Shown here piece after piece: positions 51,499 through 60,000 of a stretch of DNA of 60,000 nt. A program made the translations under genes and the position numbers. The notes beneath the pieces are model-generated. The model made no database searches, had not been told where the DNA came from, and worked only from the letters and a program-made list of their open reading frames with translations. Positions within the stretch are counted from its first letter, which is position 1, and the number at the start of each line of letters is the position of its first letter. The DNA comes from Symsagittifera roscoffensis (taxonomy: Eukaryota > Xenacoelomorpha > Acoela > Convolutidae), in NCBI RefSeq assembly GCF_963678635.1, contig NC_087070.1:50824514-50884513 (forward strand), in the 5' to 3' direction.

Positions 51499-52240
51499 TT
51501 AGCTGTCTTCTTCCAGGTCCCCCCTCTCTTTGGTCCCCGTCCGGATCCACTTGGAGAAGTTATTTACCATCTTGTCATTCTTTTGGGCCCGTATTAGGTC
51601 CGACAGCCTATATCTCGCCTTGAAGTGTTCTTTTTGCGCCATCATCTGACCATTCATTTCTGCAGGACTGTGGAAGTCATCTTTCAGCTTTACACAAACT
51701 ATCCTCCTCAAGATCTTTCTGTCATCTTCTGGCACCAGGTTTGTTCTGACATTTGAGTTGCACGATGGCTCCCTGAACGGTTTCCTCGATACTGCAATTT
51801 TTTCAAGTTCTTCAACCCCTCGCACTTCCTGCTGATTCAAGTTGTATGTTCCTGAGGAGGGATCCGTCTGTTGTTCTCTGTCGCGGTGCCTCATCTTCTC
51901 TTCCGCATAGACTACTTTGGTCATCGCTGCTCTTCTCTGAGTCTTCATTCCATTCTTCACTCTCCCCGGACAATTTTTCTTCTTCAGCATCTTCCTCCGC
52001 TGTTGGCCACTCCCCAGACTCTTGACCTAGTCCAAGGTGTTCAGCTTCATCCTTGAATGCCACTTTTTTCTTCCTAACCCGAGTCCGCTCAAGTATAACT
52101 TCAGAGATTTTATCATTCAATGACTGCACGACTTCTCTCTCACCAGATTCTTTTTCTTTCATGGAGTCCTCGCCACTATCCGCTTCCTTCCTTCTCAGTA
52201 TCGTAACTTCTGGTTCCTCTTTGTCCTTCTCTTTGATCAC
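51499..52240 (-). pseudogene. Acidic pol linker, copy D2
   Basis: Frames 52240-51812 and 51990-51499 overlap. The sequence is as in D1 with a small deletion and frameshift near 51905, and a stretch KARYRLSDLIRAQKNDKMVN (near 51595) that is altered in D1. Disordered and acidic. Confidence 0.6.
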
Positions 52241-52349
52241 GGGCTTATCGTCCGCCAGTTTCTCGAGTAATCACCTCAAGTCTTCATCTATCACTGCTCT
52301 TCCCGTCTCTACTTGGTTCAGGTAATAGCCTTTCGCCTTGAGTGTCTCC

Positions 52350-53188
52350 CTAACAATTTTCAACTTGAGTATTATCTCCATCGGCATCCCTTGGGTTTTG
52401 TTTCAAGATTGTTTTCTCGGGAGGCTCCTTTGGTAATTCGGGGTGATCTTCTATCGGTTTGCCTGACTTGTCAAGCCATCTCGTGAGTGGAAGACTATCA
52501 AACGTTTCCTTATCCATGAAGGAAAAACCATCTTTGATTTCGGGTCTATCTGCCTCTCTTTGTTCTTGCCTCTCGTAGAACCCCGTCTTCTTATTCAAGC
52601 TATCGGCATTTTGATGTTTATCTCTTGTCCTATGCTCAATTATCATGTTGCATCCGTCCAGGCAAACTATCCACCTTCCAATGTAGCTCTGGTCCGTTGA
52701 GTAGGTTTTCAGCCAGCTGAGTGCCCTGTTCTCGACTCGCAGCTTGAATGGCTCGCTGCCTAGGTATCCTCTATATTTTTCGACAAAGGTAACCACCGCG
52801 AAGATCTCTGGTTTTGGCGCTCCGTACTTCATTTCCGTATCACTCAAGACTTTACTCCCGTACGCTATTGGTCTTAAGACTGTCTTCCCGTTCCATTCCT
52901 GTTCTTGATGGAGAATGCCAGAAATCGCGACTACCGACGCATCCGTGTCTAGCACGTACATTCTTTTTTCCGTTGGCATCCCTAGCACCGGTGCCTCGCA
53001 CAAAACTCCTTCTTTATTCTCTGGAATGATTCTTCCGCCGCGTTGTTGCACGTGAACTTCTTGCTTTTGTGCATCATTAGTTGTTGCATCGGGTATATTT
53101 TGTCCGCGTAGCCCTTGATGAACTCCCTGTAATAGTTCGCAAAACCCAGGAAGCTCATCAATTGATGTTCCGTCTTTGGCGATTTTCA
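52350..53188 (-). pseudogene. RNase H, copy D2
   Basis: After TGA 53186-53188 the connection continues in the RT frame. The RNase H core lies in the frame ending 52350: MYVLDTDASVVAISGILHQE, KPEIFAVVTFVEKYRGYLGS, FKLRVENRALSWLKTYS, KHQNADSLNKKTGF. The third acidic residue is Glu here and Asp in D1. A frameshift separates the connection and the core. Confidence 0.7.
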
Positions 53189-54568
53189 AGTCAGAACCGC
53201 TTCTACTGCATCTGGGTGTGGTCTGATGCCATGCCTGTCCACCATCCTTCCCAAGTATTTGATCGAGTCCTTGAGTATCTCGCACTTTGACGGTTTGCAC
53301 TTTAGTCCTGATCTCTTCATGCATGCAAACACCTCGTCTAGTCGCTCGATGTGGTCCTCCAGTGTAGGCGTCGCAATTACCACGTCATCCACGTAGCACA
53401 TTACCAGGTTGCCGTATTTCTTTGTCACACCTATCAATGCGTGTACCATCAACCGTTGAAATGTAGCCGTGGCATTGCAAAGACCAAACGGCATCCGTTT
53501 CCATTGAAACATCCCCAGCTCGCAGGCGAACCCCGTTTTGTCCCTGACCTGCTTCCTCAGTGGGACCTGCCAGAAAGCCGATCCTAAATCAAGAATCGTA
53601 AAAAATTTTGCATCACCTAACTTCGAGAGGCTCTCATCAATTCTAGGTATGGGATAGGCCGAAAGTTCTAGGTATGAGTTCAGATACCGAAAGTCACAAC
53701 ACAACCTCAATTGGTCGCCTTTCTTTTTGGCCATCACTACTCCAGACGTCCACGGTGATTTGGATGGCTCTATCATATCATACTCTAGTAAGGTCTCTAT
53801 TTCTTTTGTACATGCATCCCATTTGTGCGGGGTCATGCGCCTCGCCCCCTTCCTGTGCGGTACCGCAGACTTCTCAAGCTCTATTTCATGTTCAACGAAA
53901 TTACAACATCCAATGTTTGCCTTATGTTTCGAAAAAACATCCTCATTTCGCTCCAGTACATCCTTGATGGCTTCGAGCTGTTCGTCCGTTATCTTGCCCC
54001 TTAAATGCTCTATCTCCGATAGAACTGGTTTATCCCTCTGCATTTCATCTAGTGTTGGTCTTTCCGGAAAATTCGAATAGCTCGAAAGTCTATCGTCTGT
54101 CCCTGACTTAAGTGATTTTACAAGACCTGATGAACCTTTTATTTCCTTCAATCGTTTCAAGATACAAATTTTGTCCGTATGATTGGGACAATCAATAACT
54201 TCATTCTGTTGTGGATTTTCAGTCATCTCATATCGAGTTTTCACGGGTAAAGCAAATAACAGCTTCCTTCCCCTTTGTATCGTGATGGGTATATCAAGAG
54301 TATTCAACAAGACACTGACGCAGAGGCCGCTCTTGGTTATCGAGAAGGATCTTCCTAAAACAGCAGCACTTTGACTATTAGGATTTGGGACTATGCATTC
54401 TTGCTTGTTATCACTTATTTCATTATAGTTTTTCATTCGCAAGCTTACAATTGCCGCTTCGTTCGCTTTCAGCCTCACCCTCCTACTCAAGCGTACCGGT
54501 GCTTTTTTTTCATTCGTTATTATTAAATTTACCGGTTTAATTGCGTACCTCCTATCTGAACATAGCAT
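53186..54568 (-). CDS. Element D protease-RT linker and reverse transcriptase (longest pol frame)
   Basis: A 460-codon open frame. Residues 1-200: the linker that follows protease (IKPVNLIITNEKKAPVRLSR, QSAAVLGRSFSITKSGLCVS). From about 225: NEDVFSKHKANIGCCNFVEH, MTPHKWDACTKEIETLLEYD, MIEPSKSPWTSGVVMAKKKG (start of RT), CCDFRYLNS. Then FFTILDLGSAFWQVPLRKQV (first Asp at about 327), FQWKRMPFGLCNATATFQRL and LVMCYVDDVVIATPTLEDHI (YVDD at 392-395). RT copies the RNA into cDNA. A local scramble after YLNS (YLELSAYP instead of VTVKDAYP) is a small templated change at about 53660. TGA 53186-53188 replaces the Trp codon expected at VLTWKSP. This is the best-preserved enzyme frame in the window. Confidence 0.85.
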   Translation of the reverse strand: MLCSDRRYAIKPVNLIITNEKKAPVRLSRRVRLKANEAAIVSLRMKNYNEISDNKQECIVPNPNSQSAAVLGRSFSITKSGLCVSVLLNTLDIPITIQRGRKLLFALPVKTRYEMTENPQQNEVIDCPNHTDKICILKRLKEIKGSSGLVKSLKSGTDDRLSSYSNFPERPTLDEMQRDKPVLSEIEHLRGKITDEQLEAIKDVLERNEDVFSKHKANIGCCNFVEHEIELEKSAVPHRKGARRMTPHKWDACTKEIETLLEYDMIEPSKSPWTSGVVMAKKKGDQLRLCCDFRYLNSYLELSAYPIPRIDESLSKLGDAKFFTILDLGSAFWQVPLRKQVRDKTGFACELGMFQWKRMPFGLCNATATFQRLMVHALIGVTKKYGNLVMCYVDDVVIATPTLEDHIERLDEVFACMKRSGLKCKPSKCEILKDSIKYLGRMVDRHGIRPHPDAVEAVLT

Positions 54569-54902
54569 TGTTTAAATCAATCGTTACATCGAAGTTCCTT
54601 ATGAAGTCTCTGCCTAAAATGAATTGGTCAGACTCATCTAGGTTTTCTACCACGAGAAAGCTCATCCACAGGTTGCGTTCCTCCAGGTTTAGGGATTTTA
54701 TTGGTCTGCCTAGCACCCGCAGCGCTCCTTTGTTTGCAGCTGACAGCCGTATTCTCGAGTCTATCAAATCATCCTTGTTGAAACCCATTCGCTCCCGAGT
54801 TTCAATTGGTGTAACACTCAAGACTGCTCCCGTATCAAGTAATCCGCGTAACTGAGTCTTCTTGCCACTTAGGTCAAGCACGTAACATGGCGCAGCGTCC
54901 AA
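54552..54902 (-). pseudogene. Element D aspartic protease
   Basis: A 116-codon frame: KKTQLRGLLDTGAVLSVTPI (active-site DTG), LEERNLWMSFLVVENLDESD, QFILGRDFIRNFDVTIDLNN (flap-end motif), overlapping the RT frame start by a few bases in another frame. It would cleave gag-pol. The catalytic motif is intact but the flanking frames are broken, so it would need frameshifting or repair to join pol. Confidence 0.75.
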
Positions 54903-55524
54903 TCGATCTCACTTTCAGTTCTTCTTTGTCCACGTAGATCTGTCCGGCTAGGTCTTCATCGCATGTTATCATGGTTTTCGTGTAGATGTTTATCCCGTCT
55001 ATGTTTAACATCACCTCATGCGGACCATAAGCCTCCGTAATTCTGTTCTCGACGCGGACTGACTTGCTGCCACCTCTTCTTAGTAGTGCCCTCAGGGCTC
55101 TAGAAGTTGTCTGCGGACTTATTGCACTTGAGTAGTCTGCGTACACATCAATGTGCATTATTGTCTGATCGCTGGTTTCGCTTAGATTCCTCGTTACTTC
55201 ATGACCGCCCACTGTGATTATTGACATTATCCTGGCTCCAATCTTCGTTATGCCGAATGGCTTTCCCGTCACCATTTTCAGAGTGTTGCAATTTCCACTC
55301 TTTGTCGCTCCCACTTTGTCTTCTTGCTTTGACACTAACCCACTTAACGTCTCGTTCAACTTCTGCCTTTCGATCTCCTGTTTCAATCGTTGCTCGACTT
55401 CCTTCGTGGCTAGGTCTTGTTTCACTTTGTTGATGGTCTCTGCAGCTGCTCTCTCATGATTTATCTCCAGAGAATTCATGGCCTTGGCCTCCATGGCACT
55501 GCTGACTTGCGTTACAGCCTTCAT
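54874..55524 (-). pseudogene. Element D gag-to-protease linker domain
   Basis: A 216-codon frame: helical ETINKVKQDLATKEVEQRLK, then NTLKMVTGKPFGITKIGARI, MSIITVGGHEVTRNLSETSD, MHIDVYADYSSAISPQTTSR, PHEVMLNIDGINIYTKTMIT. The same domain is in B and C. Its composition does not match standard gag or protease modules. Unknown role. Confidence 0.6.
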
Positions 55525-55599
55525 CGTCTTGGTCGGTAATTCCGCACTCGGTGCCTCCGAATTTTTTGTTTCAAACTCAGTTTGTCTGTTTCACTGGTT

Positions 55600-56557
55600 C
55601 TACACCGCCGTTGACGCCAAATTGTGCTTGGGGTGTCTCTGGTTCTTGACTGCTTCCCAAAACAATGGACAGTCCATCCTGAAGTGCCCCTCTTGATTGC
55701 AGAAGAAGCATCTCGCACCTATTTTGATTATCAAGCCACTATAGAACTCGTGTTCTTCCATCTTGCTCATATCTTCCTCATCCGTTGCATATCCTAGACT
55801 CTTCATGCCCTGCTTGTACGTCGTGCAATCCGCCACGTGATGATCCGCTGATACGCAATTTGCACATGATCTACGTTTGTCCATGTCATCTCTAGGCTTG
55901 TACCATGACGACCTTTGTGGTTGACGCCCCCTTGCATATTCCTGTTCTCTGAGTACGAGTATTTCTTCGGCTTCATCAGCATGTACTCCCTTGACTTTTG
56001 TCTCATCTCTTCTGGAGTCGGTGCATTATCTTTCGACAGTGTACAGTACGTTGCCAACCTTGTTCTCAAGTCGTCACTTTTTCCCCATCGATGAACTTCG
56101 AGGCGATGCTAAAGTTCCTTCTGTTTGTTGACTCTTCAGGATCAATCCTTCGTCTCAAGCTCTCAAGATCATCCAGGAACCGATCAATTGATTCATCTTC
56201 CCTTTGCCTTTTCAAATCTCATCATCGCTTGGTGACCCTTCATGTTGACCCGAATCGATTCAACAATATCTCGAAGATCTTGTCCGCAGTGTCGCGTTCC
56301 TCTTCCTTCTTCGCAACTACACATTTGTCATACCGTTGCTTCATTTCTTGCATGTCTTTTTTGATGTTCTTCTCTCGGTCTTTGTCAGTGGCCTCTACCT
56401 TGTCTGATATCTGCTGAAGCTTTTCCTCCGTCGCCCTTGCCAGGCTAAAACAGTTATCCAGGTACTCGTTTTTGTTGAATCTTATTTCCTTCTTTATCAC
56501 TTCTCGATCCTCGTTGCTGCACTTTAGTTTTTTGTCGATCTGATCTAACTTCGCCAT
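55600..56557 (-). pseudogene. Element D gag: coiled coil, capsid and two CCHC knuckles
   Basis: Frame 56557-56240: coiled coil AKLDQIDKKLKCSNEDREVI, SLARATEEKLQQISDKVEAT, ending near ILLNRFGST. The capsid region follows in broken frames (56230-56070, RTRLATYCTLSKDNAPTPEE at 56069). Frame 55884-55600: knuckle 1 CANCVSADHHVADC (residues 7-20) and knuckle 2 CFFCNQEGHFRMDC (59-72), both CX2CX4HX4C, separated by 38 residues. Part of the capsid core seen in B (LEGTALKC) is deleted here: CVVAKKEEERDTADKIFEIL follows the coiled coil directly. Confidence 0.75.
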
Positions 56558-56635
56558 TAAATTGCCCAGCTCAAGAGGAGTTGCTGTTTCATGGTCAGCT
56601 AAAGCCCCATGACTAGCTGTTGCCCAATGTTTGAC

Positions 56636-57163
56636 CTAATCATCGTCTTGGTTGGCCTCTGTTGTTATCGTGGAAACTGTTCCAAATGTTTTGCCTTTCT
56701 CGGCCTTCGGTTCTTCCTCCACCATGTCTCTTGATTTCATTCCGATCATCATTGCGAACCTCTCTGTGAATGACGTTCTTTTCGTTTGAGACTCGTCCTT
56801 TAAGGTTTCTGGCGTGTTGCCCGTCGTGTCCTCCACAGTGTCTATCGGCGAGAATTCCATACTCTTTTGCTTTTGTTCTTCTGCATTCGGCATCGGTGTC
56901 GACTCCGTTGTCTTCTTCTCCACCTCATCAACACTCTGATCTGGTGTCTCAAGATCAATTTCTATAGCAGATTCCGTTCGTCCCTCCTCGGCGCTCACTT
57001 TCGTCTTGTTCTCTTTTGCGCTTCGTGTGTTGACCATGCTCACTGAGAAGTTCTTTCTTGTTACTCTTGGGTCAAACGGTGTTACCTTTCGTTGCGACGA
57101 GTTATGATTCGTCTTTGACTCTATAACTCTTCTTTCTGCTATCGGTACTCTACTCCGCCTCAT
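56636..57163 (-). CDS. Element D N-terminal (pre-gag) ORF
   Basis: ATG 57163, 175 codons to TAG 56636. RRSRVPIAERRVIESKTNHN, VSMVNTRSAKENKTKVSAEE, EIDLETPDQSVDEVEKKTTE, SPIDTVEDTTGNTPETLKDE, QTKRTSFTERFAMMIGMKSR, KGKTFGTVSTITTEANQDDD. Homologous to B 14819-14370 and more distantly to C 23360-24154. The frame is open beyond the TAG into the gag coiled coil. Probably disordered. Unknown role. Confidence 0.65.
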   Translation of the reverse strand: MRRSRVPIAERRVIESKTNHNSSQRKVTPFDPRVTRKNFSVSMVNTRSAKENKTKVSAEEGRTESAIEIDLETPDQSVDEVEKKTTESTPMPNAEEQKQKSMEFSPIDTVEDTTGNTPETLKDESQTKRTSFTERFAMMIGMKSRDMVEEEPKAEKGKTFGTVSTITTEANQDDD

Positions 57164-57377
57164 GATTTTTATTTACAATTGCCTCTATTTACAATATCAT
57201 TATTTACAAAATTCTATAATAAGGATAAAAATTCTAAAAAAAAACACGTTCCTATTTCATTTCCCTTACAGAATAAAAAAAACTTTCAATTCGTGATCTT
57301 AATAGAACGGATCTTTCGCGATGTAATCGTTCGGACCGGTCCTTTTGCTTTTAAATGAGCATTGAGCTATTGCGCAC
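57164..57377 (-). other. AT-rich proximal leader of element D
   Basis: No gene. Matches the B proximal leader in its first part (CATGATTTTTAT-TACAATT). It separates the minisatellite from the first ATG. Confidence 0.55.
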
Positions 57378-58412
57378 TGTCCCAAAAACTTTTAGTACCT
57401 TCACATAACTTTTTTGTACCGTCCCAAGACTTCCTGGTACTGTCCCAAGACTTCTATGTACTGTCGCAAGATTCTCTCGTGCTGTCCCAAGACTTCTCTG
57501 AACTGTCCCAAGACTTTCTCGTGCTGTCCCAAGACTCTTAGGTTTTGTCCCAAGACTTCTCGTAATTGTCCCAAGACTACTGTCCCCAGACTACACTGTC
57601 CCAAGACTCTCCGGTACTGTCCCAGGACTTCTTGGTACTGTCCCAAGACTACTCGGTACTGTCCCAGGACTTCTTGGTACTGTCCCAAGAATACTGTTCC
57701 AAGACTGTACTGTCCCAAGACTACTGTCCCAAGACTTCTGGTAATTGTCCCAAGACTACTAACCCAGTTTACACTGTCCCAAGACTCTCCAGTACTGTCC
57801 CAGGACTTCTTGGTACTGTCCCAAGACTACTCGGTACTGTCCCAGGACTTCTTGGTACTGTCCCAAGAATACTGTTCCAAGACTGTACTGTCCCAAGACT
57901 ACTGTCCCAAGACTGCACCGTTCCAAGGCTGCACTGTCCCAAGACCACTGTCCCAAGACTGCACTGTCCCAAGACTACTGTCCCAAGACTGCACTGTCCC
58001 AAGACTGCACTGTCCCAAGACCACTGTCCCAAGATTGCACTGTCCCAATACTACTGTCCCAAGACTGTAGTGTCCCAAGACTGTACTGTCCCAAGACCAC
58101 CGTCCCAAGCCTGCACTGTCCCAAGACTACTGTCCCAAGACTGTACTGTCCCAAGACAGCACTGTCCCAAGACCACTGTCCCAAGACTGCACTGTCCCAA
58201 GAATGCGCTGTCCCAAGACTGCTGTCCCAAGACTACTGTCCCAAGACTGTACTGTCCCAAGACTACTATCTCAAGACTACTATCTCAAGACTGTACTGTC
58301 CCAAGACTCTGTACTGTCCCAAGGCTTTCTGGTACTGTCCCAAGACCACTGTCCCAAGACTGTACTGTCCCAAGACTGTACTGTCCCAAGACTCTTCGGT
58401 ACTGTCCCAGGA
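57378..58412 (-). repeat. Element D leader minisatellite, 14-21 bp units
   Basis: Over 50 imperfect units with core CTGTCCCAAGACT on the plus strand, followed by 1-8 variable bases (GTA, GCA, TCTCGTG, TCTTGGTA). Local higher-order repetition: 57597-57745 and 57774-57920 are near copies. The core read on the minus strand (AGTCTTGGGACAG) also occurs singly in the C leader and, as TGGGACAGTA, in every B unit. Long frames here are repeat artefacts. Confidence 0.92.
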
Positions 58413-59933
58413 CTTCTCTACCAAGTGTTGGGATAGTGGGAACTCTTCTCTTTCGTTGTCGGGTCTCTTGAACCACTGTACCTGGTACCACAACTTGAGC
58501 TCTAGTAAAAAATTTCCCAAGAAAACCCAACCTTACTGGCCAAAAATTTGAATCACTAACTCCCCTGTATTTATCTTCCTTTTAATGTTTTGAAGCAAGT
58601 TGAAACCCAACTTGTTCGGGGTGTCTTGTGATCACGTGTTTGTTCAAAACCGATTAAAAATTTTTACCAAAAACGTGAAAATTTAAACAGGGAAAAATAA
58701 TAAAAACAGAGAGATAAACCCACCTAAAATTCAAAGGTGACTTCTGTCAACCTTTTATTAGAAAAAACGTCTGGTACCTGATTGCCACGCGTTTTCCTCC
58801 CCCCTGCTAGCAATCTTATGGGGTATCACAAAAACTGTCTACTTCCGTTCCCCCAACCAATCTGACCAGGGTACCTACCTTAATTCGATCTTAAATTTGG
58901 ATATCTGCATCTTATAATCAACGCGTGTAAGATTCTAATGTAACTAAATCGACGATGTCGATCAATTAGTTACTCTAATGTGTCCCCCCTTTTTACAATT
59001 TTCAACCGCCAACCTCTAACCTGACCAGCCCCTCTTCTAACCTCCCCCCTCTTTAGCCCCCCTCTTAAGCCGAAAATTACCTTAAGCGCCGGGTGCTAAA
59101 CTTCTTGAGAGAAAACCGTAGAACCTGTTTCCAGGCTCTGCTTGAGTAAAAACGTTCCTCAAAACAGAGGGGTTCCGCTTATTCAATTTTACACTTGTCT
59201 GCTAGAATGTAATGTGGATTTTAACGATACCCGTTTGACCAACTTGAGAACACCCCCGTCCTCTCTTGTTGTTCTGATTCCGTGCTGGTTGTCTCCTTGA
59301 CGGGTCCTGCACCTGATCAGCAGCACCACTTTCCCACTTGGCTGGTCACCTGTTCCAGTCAAACCTCCTAATGGTCCAGCTAAGTCCCTGTGAACCACTT
59401 TCCTACTCGACTGTTCACCTCTTCCAGTTAAGTCTCCTAGTTGTCCAGCTAAGTTGCAAGCTATCGGAAAACCCTTAACAACGCCCCACACTCGGGCACC
59501 TTATTAAATTGCTGAATTGATTGAAACGATTGGTCTTATAAAACCAGTGTGGGTATACTATTTAATTATTATAGAGGTTTGATCCAACTAATCTGGTGTC
59601 AAAGTCACTGTCATTTTTTTTGTTTTATGGTTTTTTTTTCCTTTTTTTTATTCTTTTTCGGTTTTTGCTTGGCATTTTGTCTTTTGCTCGTTTTTTCGTC
59701 CCCCTAGTTACCCCCCTTACTCGGTTAGCTAAGCCTCATTCGGAGAGCGTACCAGGAAGTTTTCTCCAGTTTTCTTAAAAAGCTATCACGGTACAACCGG
59801 AAGGCTTACACGTTCCCGCTGAACCGTACCACCGGTACTCTAGTATGGGCATGTAGCCCGGAGCTGTGTCAAGTGGGTTCAACTCCGTATTCATGATGTC
59901 GTAAAAACACCCAGGAACGCCATAAAAACACTA
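58413..59933 (-). other. Element D distal leader (non-coding)
   Basis: Collinear with B 17641-19216 (see that entry). No gene. It holds imperfect repeats of GGTCACCTGTTCCAGT / CCTCCTAATGGTCCAGCTAA at 59335-59460 and a conserved block GTACAACC(G/A)GAAGG...CCGGAGCTGTGTCAAGTGGG just before the primer-binding site. Confidence 0.7.
59908..59922 (-). promoter_or_regulatory. Candidate primer-binding site of element D
   Basis: TGGCGTTCCTGGGTG on the minus strand, 11 nt after the LTR end TGTTACA. Conserved with B and C. Confidence 0.5.
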
Positions 59934-60000
59934 TGTAACAGTCGCCTACTTAAGTCACATATGACGTTAAAGAAAAATAGGCCCTATAACCATTGGCTCA
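59934..60000 (-). repeat. Start of the element D 5' LTR (runs off the window)
   Basis: TGTAACAGTCGCC followed by sequence almost identical to 33389-33455, the 3' LTR of D. The rest lies beyond the right edge. Confidence 0.8.

Larger units (their letters stand above)
48582..53769 (-). repeat. Tandem duplication unit D2 (RT to partial coiled-coil ORF)
   Basis: Direct repeat of 42905-48550. Its 3' end stops inside the coiled-coil ORF. Because D1 continues into the hydrolase and further ORFs, while D2 is joined to protease and gag, the ancestral element is D2-side 5' plus D1-side 3'. Confidence 0.9.
33389..60000 (-). mobile_element. Element D: giant Ty3/gypsy element with a long extra 3' gene block, over 26.6 kb
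   Basis: Minus-strand order: 5' LTR (from beyond 60000 to 59934), primer-binding site 59922, leader with minisatellite to 57378, N-terminal ORF 57163, gag, protease 54902, RT, RNase H, acidic linker, integrase, macro-like ORF, partial coiled-coil ORF. A second pass of RT to macro (D1) follows, then the full coiled-coil/SGNH ORF 43619-41560, further ORFs to 34754, repeat X and the 3' LTR 34005-33389. The outer LTR ends match each other. The terminal ORF is shared with element C, which confirms that the 3' block is part of the element. Confidence 0.85.

Noticed and set aside
34754-57163. Altered genetic code (TGA or TAG read as sense throughout)
   Set aside because: All three stops occur inside decayed frames and frameshifts are also common. 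The excess of TGA is limited to a few places.
57414-58530. Long open frames on both strands (up to 301 codons) rich in SQDC/VPRL or LGQYS repeats
   Set aside because: They are translations of the 14-21 bp minisatellite. All frames repeat the same unit and no start context or non-repeat domain is present.
59840-59925. tRNA-like sequence (GTGGGTTCAACTCC resembling a T arm) before the D LTR
   Set aside because: No acceptor or anticodon stem can be formed around it. The resemblance is limited to the T loop.

Overview
The window is eukaryotic repetitive DNA made almost entirely of old, broken LTR retrotransposons. No ordinary host gene is visible. The evidence is Ty3/gypsy-type pol proteins, CCHC gag knuckles, LTR pairs, very large non-coding leaders and AT-rich flanks. 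The element at the left edge has a reverse transcriptase and integrase of a kind common in invertebrate animals, so an invertebrate genome is my best guess. The species cannot be read from the sequence.

Layout: (A) 1-4408, minus strand, decayed Ty3/gypsy element (gag, protease, RT, RNase H, integrase), cut by the window edge. 4409-9500 is AT-rich sequence without a convincing gene, and 9501-9700 is an assembly gap of N. (B) 9701-19371, minus strand, decayed element of a second Ty3/gypsy lineage, with a scrambled gag, a minisatellite leader of about 2.5 kb (about 62-bp units) and a truncated LTR. (C) 19372-32883, plus strand, relative of B with two LTRs, a 25-bp-unit leader minisatellite and an internal deletion that removed RT and RNase H. 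(D) 33389 to beyond 60000, minus strand, a giant relative of at least 26.6 kb, with its 3' LTR at 33389-34005 and its 5' LTR running off the right edge. D contains a tandem duplication of about 5.5 kb (42905-48550 and 48582-53769).

The main result is that C and D belong to a giant Ty3/gypsy family carrying a long block of extra genes 3' of integrase. In order these are: an ORF with a macro-domain-like fold signature resembling OARD1/TARG1 (three copies in the window); a coiled-coil ORF that in D continues into an SGNH/GDSL hydrolase domain; a second SGNH-like ORF; about 5 kb of unrecognised ORFs; and a terminal ORF. C has the macro ORF, the coiled-coil ORF and the terminal ORF but lacks everything between them. 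This shows that the whole 34.7-57.2 kb stretch of D is one element, not a retrotransposon beside host genes.

The B, C and D lineage also shares: an LTR 3' end reading TGTTACA, a conserved candidate primer-binding site 11-12 nt downstream, leaders of 2-4 kb containing a different minisatellite in each element, a stop codon between an N-terminal ORF and gag, and (C and D) a TGA between pol and the in-frame macro ORF. Every copy here is damaged by stops, frameshifts and deletions, so none looks autonomous. C lacks RT while D lacks the first part of the integrase core.
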